Origin: an uncultured bacterium
GTDB lineage: Bacteria > Planctomycetota > UBA1135 > GCA-002686595
Direction: 5' to 3'
DNA length: 64,000 nt
Assembly (NCBI GenBank): GCA_938083085.1
Contig: CALLKX010000008.1
Location: 1-64,000 of the forward strand
Part shown: one piece after another, positions 1-8,807 of the stretch
Layout of the letters: every line of letters starts with the position of its first letter
How positions within the stretch are numbered: position 1 is the stretch's first letter
The notes under the pieces: model-generated
What the model saw: the letters and a program-made list of their open reading frames with translations, nothing else
What the model was told of the DNA's origin: nothing
Database searches by the model: none
Made by a program: the position numbers and the translations under genes

Positions 1-1194
1 ACGGGCGCTGTCATCGCGCCGCAGCACGTGTTCTGCGCGCCGGACGGGAGCGTGATCCTCTCGGTGCCCTACGGGATCTCGGTCTCGGAGCTGGAGTGGT
101 GCTTCCACGAGGCCGCGGCGATCCAGGCGGGCGTCGAGCTCTCTGACAGGTCGCACCCTGGGCGCCGGCCCCGGCGGCTGATCGTTGGTGACGTGGCGCA
201 GCTCGGCGGGGCGGACGGACCGGTCACCCGCGAGGAGGCGCTCGAGCTCATCTCCACCCTCAAGAAGGGGGGCAACGGCGGGGAGCAGCGAGAGATGATC
301 CGGCGGCTCGCGACCTCCGACGAGCCCGAGGCGAGGGAGTACGTCCTCAGCGTCTTGCGCGCAGGCGGCAGCACCGGCCGAGGTGGGGGCGGCGGTCGTG
401 GCGGGCGCGGCGGTGGCGGCGGCGGCCGGGGCGGCAACTCGGATCGCGAGCGGGGTCAGCTCCTGCGCTGGATCGGGGAGCAGTCGCCGGCCAGCTACTG
501 GGAGGTCTGCATCGAGTTCGCGGACAGCGGGGCGGACGAGGTCAAGCAGGAGGCCATCGTGGCCCTCGAACAGCTGGGCGCGGAGGACTCGCTCTCGGTG
601 CTGATGAAGGCCCTGCGGCGAAGCGGGGCCGAGCCCGAGCGGCAGAAGAACGTGCTCCGCGCCATCGGGTCGGTGGCCCGCGACGACCGCAAGGCTCGCG
701 CCGCGCTGCTCAAGGCCTCGGTGAACCGCAAGCAGCCCCTGATCCGGGCCAACGCGCTCATCGGCCTCGGCTGGCTGGACGCGGACGAGGACGTGGCAGA
801 GCGCCTGAAGGCGGCCGCCATGCCCGCGGTCCACGGGGGCCTCGCCAAGGTCGACGCGGAGGACGTGACCGAGGAGGAACGCCTCGCTGCGGTCGTCGCA
901 ATGGGGATTTCCAGGCAGCCCGAGTGGAAGCCGTTCCTCGAGCAGCTGGCCGCCGCCGAGGCGGAAGAGCCAGACCTGAAGGAGGCCGCCCAGGCCAGTC
1001 TCAGCGTCCTCAGTGGCAAACCCTACGCCGGGCTCCGCTCATTCCTGGAGACCGCTGGCTCCGACGAAATCCCCCGGGAGCGCCTCTTCGGGCGTGGGGG
1101 CGGCCGGCGCGGAGAGGGGCGGCCTGAGGGGCGACGTGGTCGCGGCGAGGGCGAGGAGAGCGAGGGCGAAGAGGAAGAGGGCGGCCGCGACTGA
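1..1194 (+). CDS. HEAT-repeat protein, 5' end outside window
   Basis: The reading frame is open from base 1 (ACG GGC GCT ...), so the gene almost certainly begins upstream; a GTG at 28 is only the first start codon visible. The N-terminal part seen here (FCAPDGSVILSVPYG) resembles the end of a thioredoxin-like domain, which is a guess. The rest is alpha-helical with HEAT-like helical pairs at roughly residues 150-350 (segments EAIVALEQLGAEDSL, ANALIGLGWLDADEDVAERL). Between about residues 110 and 140 lies a very glycine/arginine-rich linker, and the C-terminus is again RG-rich and then acidic (EGEESEGEEEEGG). HEAT arrays are protein-binding scaffolds; no catalytic motif is visible and no specific function can be assigned. 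Confidence 0.75.
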   Translation, partial: TGAVIAPQHVFCAPDGSVILSVPYGISVSELEWCFHEAAAIQAGVELSDRSHPGRRPRRLIVGDVAQLGGADGPVTREEALELISTLKKGGNGGEQREMIRRLATSDEPEAREYVLSVLRAGGSTGRGGGGGRGGRGGGGGGRGGNSDRERGQLLRWIGEQSPASYWEVCIEFADSGADEVKQEAIVALEQLGAEDSLSVLMKALRRSGAEPERQKNVLRAIGSVARDDRKARAALLKASVNRKQPLIRANALIGLGWLDADEDVAERLKAAAMPAVHGGLAKVDAEDVTEEERLAAVVAMGISRQPEWKPFLEQLAAAEAEEPDLKEAAQASLSVLSGKPYAGLRSFLETAGSDEIPRERLFGRGGGRRGEGRPEGRRGRGEGEESEGEEEEGGRD

Positions 1195-1313
1195 CCGTCG
1201 CGTCCCCGGCCGCCTCATGGGCGAACGCCGGGTGGTCCGCTGATACCCTGACTTCCCAAACGGAGCGGCCGATCCGCTCACCCCGCTCTGAATGCGCGCA
1301 GGCGCCCCGACCC

Positions 1314-1847
1314 ATGACACCGTTCACGCTGCCCGAGTCCCTCCTCCAGAGTCCCATCTCAGCGACACCTGCACTCGCGGGCGCCTCGACCCTCGGCGCA
1401 GCCCTTGGCGACGAGCCCACCATCGTGGTGTTCGTCCGGCACCTGGGGTGAACGTTCTGCCGGCGTGACATCGAGAACCTGCGCGCCCGCGCTGCGGACC
1501 CGGCCTTCCCGCCGGCGCTCGTGGTGCACATGGGCACCCCCGAGGAGGGGGAGCGGTTCTTCGAGAAGCGCTGGCCGGAGGCGCGTGCCGTCTCCGACCC
1601 GGACAAGGTCCTCTTCGATGCCTTCGGGCTGGAGCGCGGTTCGCTCATGCAGGTGATGGGGCCGGGAACCTGGGCGGCGGGCTTCCGGGCCCGCGCTCAC
1701 GGCGTGGGACTCCCAAAAGGAGACCCGCGGGTGCTGGCCGGCTCCTTCCTTGTGAAGGGCGCCGATGTGCTGGAGTCCGACCTCGCGACGACGTCGGCCT
1801 CGACGCCGGATCTGAGCCGGCTCGCGCGCGCGGCCGAGGCTCTTTGA
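1314..1847 (+). CDS. Peroxiredoxin-like (AhpC/TSA_2, SelL-type) probable selenoprotein
   Basis: ATG at 1314 opens a 177-codon frame ending at 1847, interrupted only by one in-frame TGA at 1449-1451 (codon 46). Reading that TGA as selenocysteine gives VFVRHLG-U-TFCRRDIENL, which matches the redox motif of the thioredoxin-fold AhpC/TSA_2 (PRXL2/SelL-like) family, where the usual form is RHxGCxxCRE. The TGA therefore sits exactly at the first cysteine of the CxxC, giving UxxC. The frame on both sides of the TGA carries family-like sequence, and the downstream half (HMGTPEEGERFFEKRW, DPDKVLFDAFGL, GSFLV) is intact, which argues against a decayed pseudogene. Such proteins are thought to be thiol/selenol redox enzymes. 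No selA, selB, selC or selD lies in the window, so the Sec reading is an inference. A conventional annotation would give only a truncated fragment starting near 1521. Confidence 0.8.
1449..1494 (+). other. Candidate Sec codon with SECIS-like hairpin(s)
   Basis: TGA at 1449-1451 is the candidate selenocysteine codon. Bacterial SECIS elements are stem-loops immediately 3' of the UGA with a G at the start of the apical loop. Two candidates are visible. One pairs GTTCT (1454-1458) with AGAAC (1474-1478), continued by CG/CG, leaving a nine-base loop that begins with G. The other pairs GCGC (1481-1484) with GCGC (1489-1492) around a GCCC loop, about 33 nt after the UGA. The first loop is closer to the UGA than is typical, so neither is decisive without folding and alignment. 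Confidence 0.4.
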
Positions 1848-1927
1848 GCTATCGCGGCTCCAGGCTCCTTGCGTGAGACCTGGGCTGGCCTCACGCGAAG
1901 AGCCTCACCCGGACCCTCGGGCCCCGG

Positions 1928-3895
1928 TCACTGGAGTCGGTAGTAGCGGACGACCTTGTCGGCCGAGTCGCCGTCACCGTTGAGGTCGCCCCCGGCCATG
2001 AACTCGTCGGTCAGGAAGCCTCCGAATCTGGCCTGCCCCACCTGGAAGTAGCTGGCGGGCGTCGGGGCATTGTCCGCCGTGGCGAAGTACGTGCTCGCAA
2101 AGGCGCCGGTCAGGCTGAAGCGCTGGAGGATGAAGTCGGTGGCGTCCCCGTCGCCGTTGAGGTCCGTGTTGCCCTGGGCGGCCTCGGAGATCCGGTGGAC
2201 GCCGATGTTCTGCTTGACGCGGAGGCCGGGGCTCGTCGCGGCGACCGCGAAGGCGACGCCTGGGAAGGTGAGCCTGTTGCCTGAGACGACGGTGGGGATC
2301 GTGGAGATCGAGTCCACGAAGTCGCCGTCGTTGTTCCCGGTGTAGCCCGGGCCGAGCCCCGCGAGGAGGCTCTCCTCGGTGATCGCTGCGAAGAAGCGGC
2401 TGGAGTCCTCAGGGTCCGGCTGGATCCAGGTCGTGCCAACGGGCGTCGTGAAGGTGGAGCCGTGATCAAAGTTCCAGGCCTCGCCACTGGCGGAGGGCTG
2501 GTGGGCGGCCACGAGGTTCTGGTCGAGGCCCGGGTCACCATCATGATCGCGCCCGTCGGCCGCCTCGTCCACGACGATGGCCCAGGTGTCGTCGAGCGCG
2601 ATGACGCCGCCGGTTCCACCGGCGATGTTGCCTCGCACGGCGTGCAGGCGCCCGGGGCTGGTCACGGGCAGGGGGGGGGCGAGGGGGTCTGTGGCGGCCA
2701 CCCAACGGAAGATCCCGTCGATGGAATCGCCGTCGCCGTTGAGGTCGCAGCCAGGGCCGCTGCCCTCTTCGACCTCCGGCGAGACCGTGCCGACGAACTG
2801 GTCGATCATCGCATAGGCCTGGTTGTCCCCGACGAGCCCCGTGTTGACGGCGGGGGTCCCGGTGATCAGGTCACCGAGCTGGAACCAGTGCAGGACCGCG
2901 TCGGTCTCGTCGGTGTCCGGGACGGCCGCGCAGTTGGCGGGCTGCCAGTTGGCAGTGAAGTCCGCCGGGTCGTTGAGGTTGTCATTCTGGCTGGCTTCAT
3001 CCACGAGGAAGGCCGCGAGCCACTCGCCTCCGCCGATCACGGGCACCGCGTCAGCGCTGCTGCCGGTATCGAAGGCGAGCCCAACGTTCACGATCTGCGG
3101 AGTCAGCGCGCCAGCGTCGACCACGGCGAGGATGTTGTTGTCCACCGCGTCTCCGTCGCCGTTGAGCTCGCCCTCAACGGTCTCGTCTGCCACGAGGAAC
3201 ACGAAGCCCGAACTCTCGCTCTGTATCGAGTAGGAGACCCCGTCGTTGTTGGGGTCGGTGCCCGTGAGGACCATCAAAGGCGCCGCCGGAGCAGCCCCCG
3301 CGGCGTCGACCGCCGCCAGGTAGAGGTTGGACTCCATCAAGGCGGTGGGGGCCGTGGTGGAGGGGTAGAGGAGCCGACCCGCGGCGCTGACGAGGCCGCC
3401 GCTGAGGCTCGTGGGGACCTCGTCGTAGAAGATCGGGTCCGGGGTGCCGACGGCGTGGTAGAGGAGGACCCGATCGGTCAGGTCCGCATCAAGGTTCCAG
3501 TCACGACCGTCCTGGGCCTCGTCCACGAGGATGAACAGCGTCTCGTTCACGAAGATGACCTCGATCGCGGCGACGTTGAGGACCTCGGAGATCCGGGTCT
3601 TCGTGTTGTGCCGTACCGCGATGGAGTCGAGCGTGTCGCCGTCCCCGTTGAAGTCCGTGCCGGCCCCGGCGCCCTGGCCCGCCTCTGAGAGGCGATAGGC
3701 CAGCCAGTCGTTATCCGCGCGCAGGGGCTCCGTGTTGCTGGCGGCCGCGTGCTCCGTGTTGCGGAGAACGAAGGCCTCGGAGGGCTCCTCCTCACTGGAG
3801 CAGCTCGCCCCGAGGGTGCACGCGAGGGCGGCTCCGAGCCACAGGGAGCGGGACGTCGTGGGGCGAGAGGGCAGAGGGCAATTCACGATGCTCAT
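1928..3895 (-). CDS. Secreted lipoprotein-like protein with repeated DxNxDGD motifs
   Basis: Predicted 655 aa. I chose ATG at 3895 because it begins a lipoprotein-like signal (SLWLGAALACTLGASC, candidate lipidated Cys near residue 32); the open frame extends upstream to 4150 but that part is Arg/Pro-rich and has no signal. The mature part contains a degenerate repeat of the form hydrophobic-[SD]EAxQG...D-x-NGDGD-x2-D followed by a hydrophobic strand. Clear copies include TDFNGDGDTLD, GELNGDGDAVD, CDLNGDGDSID, TDLNGDGDATD and GDLNGDGDSAD, with weaker ones such as DHDGDPGLD and NNDGDFVD. The DxNxDGD core resembles calcium-binding loops of EF-hand, dockerin or thrombospondin type 3 repeats, so Ca2+-stabilised folding outside the cytoplasm is plausible. 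No enzymatic motif is recognised. It is followed on the same strand by nothing coupled; the upstream neighbour is the ABC-F gene. Confidence 0.7.
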   Translation of the reverse strand: MSIVNCPLPSRPTTSRSLWLGAALACTLGASCSSEEEPSEAFVLRNTEHAAASNTEPLRADNDWLAYRLSEAGQGAGAGTDFNGDGDTLDSIAVRHNTKTRISEVLNVAAIEVIFVNETLFILVDEAQDGRDWNLDADLTDRVLLYHAVGTPDPIFYDEVPTSLSGGLVSAAGRLLYPSTTAPTALMESNLYLAAVDAAGAAPAAPLMVLTGTDPNNDGVSYSIQSESSGFVFLVADETVEGELNGDGDAVDNNILAVVDAGALTPQIVNVGLAFDTGSSADAVPVIGGGEWLAAFLVDEASQNDNLNDPADFTANWQPANCAAVPDTDETDAVLHWFQLGDLITGTPAVNTGLVGDNQAYAMIDQFVGTVSPEVEEGSGPGCDLNGDGDSIDGIFRWVAATDPLAPPLPVTSPGRLHAVRGNIAGGTGGVIALDDTWAIVVDEAADGRDHDGDPGLDQNLVAAHQPSASGEAWNFDHGSTFTTPVGTTWIQPDPEDSSRFFAAITEESLLAGLGPGYTGNNDGDFVDSISTIPTVVSGNRLTFPGVAFAVAATSPGLRVKQNIGVHRISEAAQGNTDLNGDGDATDFILQRFSLTGAFASTYFATADNAPTPASYFQVGQARFGGFLTDEFMAGGDLNGDGDSADKVVRYYRLQ

Positions 3896-3971
3896 GTGGT
3901 GGCTTTGGGTCGACAGGTGGGGCAGAGGCGGCCTCGGCCGGCGCTCTGGGAGGCATTGTGCATCAAGAGGA

Positions 3972-5921
3972 CTACCCGCGCAGGTCTTCCAGTTCCTCCC
4001 AACGGGCGAAGACTTCTTCGAGTCGCTCCTGGGCGGCCTCCCGCTCTGTGCTGAGCGCCTTGGGGCGCCCCGGGTCGGCCCCGGGGGCGTAGAGGTCGGG
4101 GCTCCCGAGGGAGCGGTCCAGCTCGGCGACCTGCGCCTCCAGCTTGCCAACCTCTGCCTCGACCTTCACGAGCTCCTTCTCCTGCCAGGGGGAGAGCCGC
4201 TTGGGGGCCGGCGCGTCCGGGGTCGCCTCCCCGGCGGCCTGCTGCGGCGCCGTCTGGGTGGGCTTCTGGCCCACCCCCTTACGGGCACGCTGCGCCGCAA
4301 GCCGATCGGCCTCACGCTCCGCCGTGATCTGGGGCAGGAGCTCGGCGAGGCCGCCGTGGTGAAGCCGCACGCCCCCCTTCCCATCCAGGTAGAGCAGGTG
4401 CGTCGCCACGCGGTCGAGGAACCAGCGGTCGTGGCTCACGACCACCGCGGCGCCTGGGAAGAGGGTGAGGGACTCCTCGAGGGCGCGGAGGGTCGTGAGG
4501 TCGAGGTCGTTCGTGGGCTCATCGAGCACCAGGACGTTGCCGCCCTGCAGGAGGAGCTTGGCGAGGAGGACGCGCGCGCGCTCTCCGCCAGAGAGCGTCT
4601 TGACCAGCGAGTCCCGGCGGCGTGCGTCGAAGCCGAACTTGTCCAGGAAGCTCTCGACGCGCACGGTGCGGTCGCCGACCGCGACCACGCCCTGAAGCCC
4701 GGCGACGTTCTCGGCCACGGAGGCCTCGGGGTCCAGCTCCGTACGCTCCTGGTCGACCCCCATGAACGAGACGGTCGCACCGACCTCGCGGTGTCCACCG
4801 TCCGGGGCCTCCTGCCCGAGGAGCAGGCGCAGGAAGGTGGACTTCCCGGCCCCGTTGGGCCCGATCACCCCGAGGCGCATGCCCGGCCCGAGCTCCAGGT
4901 CGAAGGGGGAGAGGATGGTGCGCTCGCCATAGCTCTTGGTGACCCCCTCGAGGTGGACGACCCGTGCGCCGAGCCGCGGCCCCGGGGGCAAGCTGAACTC
5001 GAGGTCCTCGGGGCGCAGCTCGGGGGCCGCGTCCACGAGGTCGTCGTAGCGCTGGATCCTGGCCTTGGACTTGGTGGTCCGGGCGGGGGGGCCGCGGCGG
5101 ATCCAGGCGGTCTCCCGTCGGAGCACTGCGAGCCGGCCTGCCTCGGCGCGCTGCTCTGCGATGAGGCGGGCGGCGCGCTGTTCGAGGTAGTCGCTGTACC
5201 CGCCCTGGTAGGACCAGAGCTTGGACGCGTCGATCTCGACGATTCGGTCACAGACACGCTCGAGCAGATAGCGGTCGTGGGTGACTAGGACCAGGGGGAT
5301 GCGGGTCTCGAGGAACCAGTCCTCGAGCCAGTCGGTGACGAAGGCGTCGAGGTGGTTGGTCGGCTCGTCGAGGAGGAGCACGTCCGGTCGTGACACCAGG
5401 AGGCGTGCGAGCGCCACTCGGCGCTTCTCACCGCCGGAGAACGACCCGCACTTGGCGTCGGGGTCAGGGATGTCCAGGGACGTCAGGGCCTCCTCGATGA
5501 GGTGCTCCACGTCGTGCCCACCCGCGTCCTCGAGGCGCTGCTCCAGCCGCTCGAGTCGAGCCAAGAGCTTCTCCATGGCCCCGCCCTCAGCGCTGGCGAG
5601 CTGCTCGTGGACCGCCGCGAGCTCGGCCAGGATCTTCTCCCGGCCGGCGAGGCCGATGCGCACCGCCTCGCGGGCGGTGAGCTGCCCGTCCAGCGCCGGC
5701 TCCTGCTCCAGGAACCCGACGCGGCGGCCGGAGCGCAGGGTCACCACGCCCTCGTCGGGCAGGTCGACGCCGGCGAGGATCCGCAGCAGCGAGGACTTGC
5801 CGGATCCGTTGCGCCCCACGAGCCCCACCCGCTCGCCCTCATCAAGCTCGAAGCTGATGCCCTCGAAGAGGGTCCGGTCGTTGAACCCCTTGGTTCCGTT
5901 CTCGAGGGCGATGAGCGTCAT
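3972..5921 (-). CDS. uup: ABC-F family ATPase, Uup-like
   Basis: Predicted 649 aa from ATG 5921 (MTLIALENGTKGF), the start expected for ABC-F proteins; an in-frame extension to 6074 looks non-coding. Two ABC domains are present: Walker A GRNGSGKS near residues 36-43 and GPNGAGKST near 352-360; signature motifs FSGGEKRR near 160 and LSGGERAR near 445; Walker B followed by DEPTNHLD and DEPTNDLD. There are no membrane segments. A C-terminal helical extension (about residues 570-649, heptad-like KVEAEVGKLEAQVAELD and EREAAQERLEEVF) matches the coiled-coil tail of the Uup subgroup. ABC-F ATPases act on ribosomes; Uup is also linked to DNA transposition and replication-fork phenotypes in E. coli. 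The gene is divergent from the DUF2071 gene, with 158 bp between them for two promoters. Confidence 0.88.
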   Translation of the reverse strand: MTLIALENGTKGFNDRTLFEGISFELDEGERVGLVGRNGSGKSSLLRILAGVDLPDEGVVTLRSGRRVGFLEQEPALDGQLTAREAVRIGLAGREKILAELAAVHEQLASAEGGAMEKLLARLERLEQRLEDAGGHDVEHLIEEALTSLDIPDPDAKCGSFSGGEKRRVALARLLVSRPDVLLLDEPTNHLDAFVTDWLEDWFLETRIPLVLVTHDRYLLERVCDRIVEIDASKLWSYQGGYSDYLEQRAARLIAEQRAEAGRLAVLRRETAWIRRGPPARTTKSKARIQRYDDLVDAAPELRPEDLEFSLPPGPRLGARVVHLEGVTKSYGERTILSPFDLELGPGMRLGVIGPNGAGKSTFLRLLLGQEAPDGGHREVGATVSFMGVDQERTELDPEASVAENVAGLQGVVAVGDRTVRVESFLDKFGFDARRRDSLVKTLSGGERARVLLAKLLLQGGNVLVLDEPTNDLDLTTLRALEESLTLFPGAAVVVSHDRWFLDRVATHLLYLDGKGGVRLHHGGLAELLPQITAEREADRLAAQRARKGVGQKPTQTAPQQAAGEATPDAPAPKRLSPWQEKELVKVEAEVGKLEAQVAELDRSLGSPDLYAPGADPGRPKALSTEREAAQERLEEVFARWEELEDLRG

Positions 5922-6079
5922 GGGGGGCACGGTCCTCGCTTCGCGCCCCCAGGTCAAGGCCAAGGGGTGTGGCTCTCGTGAGGTTCTCCAGCGCCGGGGA
6001 GGCCATCCAGAGGTGATACTCCACGTCGCGGCGCTCGCCGCACCTATGCGCCCCACAGCGGCGAATCCAATCAACGCCC

Positions 6080-6817
6080 ATGAAGTACTCCCTCCGCCCC
6101 TCGATCCACATGACGTGGCGCGACCTTTGCTTCATGCACTGGAGGGTCGACGCGGAGGCGCTGCGGCCGTGGATCCCGGAGTCACTGGAGATCGACCAGT
6201 TCGGTGGAGCCGCCTGGGTGGGCGTGGTGCCCTTCGAGATGAGGGACACACGGATCGCGCCGCTGCCGGCGGTTCCGGGCGCGCGGCACTTCCCGGAGTT
6301 GAACCTGCGGACCTATGTGAGGCACGGTGGCCGGGCTGGGGTCTGGTTCTTCAGCCTGGACGCGGGCTCCAGGATCGCGGTGCGCGCGGCGCGGCAGACG
6401 TTCGCCCTGCCTTACTTCGACGCAGGGATGTCCATCACGCGAGAGCCTGAGGGCTGGGTCCGGTTCGAAAGTCAGCGGCTGGACCGCTTCGGAGCGCCGC
6501 CCGCGGCGCTCGACGTGCGCTACCGCCCCAGTGGACCGGCGGTCTCGGGAGAGCCGGGCTCGCTCGAGCACTTCCTGACCGAGCGCTATTCCCTGTTTGC
6601 GAAGCGAGGTTACGGCGTCCGAAGGAGCCTGCGCGGCGGCCTCGTGCGAGGCGATATCGAGCACTCGCCCTGGCCGCTGCAGGCGGCTGAGGTCGAGGTG
6701 GGGCGGCTCGACATGTTCAGGGTCGCCGGCCTGGAGATCCCCGATGAGCCCCCCGTCGCGCACTTCGCGGGTGAGGTGAGCGTCCGTGCCTTCCCGCCCC
6801 GCAAGGTTGGCCCCTGA
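6080..6817 (+). CDS. DUF2071 (YqjF-like) family protein
   Basis: Predicted 245 aa from ATG 6080. The pattern WRDLCFMHWRVDAEALRPWIPESLEIDQFGG split over the first 45 residues, then AWVGVVPFEMRDTR, ELNLRTYVR and GVWFFSLDA, is typical of DUF2071/YqjF proteins, which adopt an acetoacetate-decarboxylase-like fold. The Trp/His pair near residues 13-20 and the NLRTYV segment are the most conserved parts. The biochemical role of the family is not established. It stands alone, divergent from the ABC-F gene, and converges on the minus-strand gene that ends at 6978. Confidence 0.85.
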   Translation: MKYSLRPSIHMTWRDLCFMHWRVDAEALRPWIPESLEIDQFGGAAWVGVVPFEMRDTRIAPLPAVPGARHFPELNLRTYVRHGGRAGVWFFSLDAGSRIAVRAARQTFALPYFDAGMSITREPEGWVRFESQRLDRFGAPPAALDVRYRPSGPAVSGEPGSLEHFLTERYSLFAKRGYGVRRSLRGGLVRGDIEHSPWPLQAAEVEVGRLDMFRVAGLEIPDEPPVAHFAGEVSVRAFPPRKVGP

Positions 6818-6977
6818 GCTTGGCCGACGCGCGAGTCGAGCGAGCAGGAGGAACGCCCCCGAGAGGAGCTGCTTGAGGCTGCGCTGGGGATCTCTCGGAA
6901 GCGCCTCGCCCGCGAGCCTTCCTCGTCGAGACGCCGCCTTGCTCGCACGGCTGCCTGCCCGCTGAGGGCCCTGTTCG

Positions 6978-8807
6978 TCAGCGCTTGAGCTTCACGTTCG
7001 GGGAGTCGCCGTCGATCTGGAGGGCGGTGGTCTCGCCCGCCTTGACCTGGACACCGGCCACGTCGACGCCCTCGATCCAGAGCCGGTACTGGCCCGCGGG
7101 CGTGGGGCCAAAGTGGAACCGGCCGCGGGCGTCGGTCACGCAGAGCGGCGTCGAGCGGGTGCCAGCGGCGCCGCGCGCGTTGAGCTCCTCGCCTATTGGC
7201 GCGAGCATGAGGACCCGGCCGGCGGACCCACGATCCTCCCATGTCCCCTGGATGCTCCCTGTCGCACCGCTGAGCACCAGTGTCGAGGGGGCCTCGGCGC
7301 CGGCACCCGCAGAGAGGGTGATCCGGTCCGCCAGGTTCTCGAGCGCCATCACCTCGACCGTGGGGCCGAGGGCCCCGCGGATCGAGAGGCGACCTTTCTG
7401 GTCCGTGAGAGCCCGGAAGGCCGGGAGCCGCGTGCTCGCCACGAGGACCTCTCGGTGGCCCGCCGGCTCCCCGTCGGGCGTGACGACCGTGAGCTCGCAG
7501 GGCGCCTCGGGGGCCCCGGGGGATCGAGGGTCGCCGGCGTAGACGCGGTCGAGCTGTGCGACCCCTGGCTCGCTGCGGAGCGGAGCCGCGCCGGGGCCGA
7601 CGGAGAAGGGTTGGGAGGTGAGGAACTGGGTCCCCTGCTGGGCGAGCCGAATCCACCCTTGCTCCACCTCGGGGAAGCGGAGTTGACCGCCGAGGTCCAC
7701 CGGGAAGACCACGAGCACGGGAGCGCGCTCGACGCCGGGGCGGGCCCCGGCGGGCGGCTTCTGTTCCGCGCCCCGCGCCAGGCGACCGGGCGCTTGGGGC
7801 CCGAGGGAGGACAGGGAGGTCGGGGCGTCGACCGCGCGCATCAGGTGCTTGGGGAGGCGTGGACGGGCGCCGGGGCGACCGTCGCTGTCGCCGCCCACGC
7901 TGATCGGGATGACGGAGGGCATCCGGAGCGGGGACGATTCGAAGTCGACGTCAGCCACCACCAGCTCTCCATCGGGCGCGAGCGCCTGCAGGCGCTGGAA
8001 CTGGATCGTGTCGAAGGGAGCCAGGAACATCGTCTCCGGCCCATCCTCGAGGCGGACCCGCGCCGTCGACACCTCGCCCGCGGTGACGCTCACGAGGAGC
8101 GGCGAGCCGTTGCGCAGCGTGGCTGCGCCCAGCGCCCCCTCCCGGGTGACATAGAGCGTCCCCCTCCCGGCGGCGGCACGCAGGCGACCCCGCGGTCCGG
8201 TGAAGGTGACCGATCCTTGGGCCTTGCGGTGGCTGGCGGGCTCGGGGCGCGCGTCCGTCCAGGTGGCGTGGAAGCGGTCGCCGGCCTGCGCGCCCACGAC
8301 CTCGACCTCCACGGTCCCGGTCCGCTCCAGGACGCACACGGCGGGACGACGGAAGTCGATGGTGGCGAGGCGCTCCACGTCTTCCTCTCCCGGCTCCAGG
8401 GTGCGCTCTGCGTGGACGTAGGCCACGGCCCAGTCGGGGTCGGCGGAGCGGACATCGAGAACCTCCGGGGCGTCGTCTGCTGCCCAGCGGATCCACCCGT
8501 CATCGCCGCTGCGTTCGCCGCCCGAGAGCCTGGCCGTGAGGGAGGTCCCCGGGAGCCGATCCACGAGGGTGAGCTGGATGCCGGGGACAGGGGCGCCGGA
8601 CGCGTCGACCACGAGGAGGCCGGCGGAAGGCGCCTGGGTCTCCGCCGTGGCGGGGCCCGCGGACAACGGGCCGGCGAGCTGGACACTGCTCAGCGCGAAT
8701 AGGGCCCCAATCGTCAGGGGCCGCAAGAGGGTGGCCAGGCCGGCGCGCCAGTCGCGGCGGCGGCGTGTCCTGGGGGTGGCGGTGGGCGGGGTGAAGCGTG
8801 AGCTCAT
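6978..8807 (-). CDS. Exported carboxypeptidase-regulatory-like repeat protein
   Basis: Predicted 609 aa from ATG 8807. The N-terminus has an Arg-rich region and then a hydrophobic stretch (residues about 27-52, LLRPLTIGALFALSSVQLAG), consistent with a long signal peptide or anchor. The rest is beta-rich with several CarboxypepD_reg/Cna-B-like modules: AGLLVVDASGAPVPGIQL near the start, ELTVVTPDGEPAGHREVLV in the middle, and a C-terminal module ending AGQYRLWIEGVDVAGVQV. Phrases of the type 'D.GRF.FGPTPAGQYRL' are typical of these transthyretin-like domains. No catalytic residues are visible, so a structural or cell-envelope binding role is the most that can be said. It is divergent from the MFS gene. 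Confidence 0.7.
   Translation of the reverse strand: MSSRFTPPTATPRTRRRRDWRAGLATLLRPLTIGALFALSSVQLAGPLSAGPATAETQAPSAGLLVVDASGAPVPGIQLTLVDRLPGTSLTARLSGGERSGDDGWIRWAADDAPEVLDVRSADPDWAVAYVHAERTLEPGEEDVERLATIDFRRPAVCVLERTGTVEVEVVGAQAGDRFHATWTDARPEPASHRKAQGSVTFTGPRGRLRAAAGRGTLYVTREGALGAATLRNGSPLLVSVTAGEVSTARVRLEDGPETMFLAPFDTIQFQRLQALAPDGELVVADVDFESSPLRMPSVIPISVGGDSDGRPGARPRLPKHLMRAVDAPTSLSSLGPQAPGRLARGAEQKPPAGARPGVERAPVLVVFPVDLGGQLRFPEVEQGWIRLAQQGTQFLTSQPFSVGPGAAPLRSEPGVAQLDRVYAGDPRSPGAPEAPCELTVVTPDGEPAGHREVLVASTRLPAFRALTDQKGRLSIRGALGPTVEVMALENLADRITLSAGAGAEAPSTLVLSGATGSIQGTWEDRGSAGRVLMLAPIGEELNARGAAGTRSTPLCVTDARGRFHFGPTPAGQYRLWIEGVDVAGVQVKAGETTALQIDGDSPNVKLKR

Noticed and set aside
1449-1451. TGA as a sequencing error or nonsense mutation (pseudogene)
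   Set aside because: The TGA falls exactly on a conserved redox Cys codon position and both flanks keep family sequence in one frame; one substitution could still explain it, so it is kept as the refuting alternative.
2462-3688. 408-aa open frame on the plus strand opposite the repeat lipoprotein
   Set aside because: Val/Glu/Gly-rich antisense shadow of a high-GC gene; no start context and no family-like sequence.
3732-5288. 518-aa open frame opposite the ABC-F gene
   Set aside because: Compositional shadow; the minus-strand frame has all ABC motifs.
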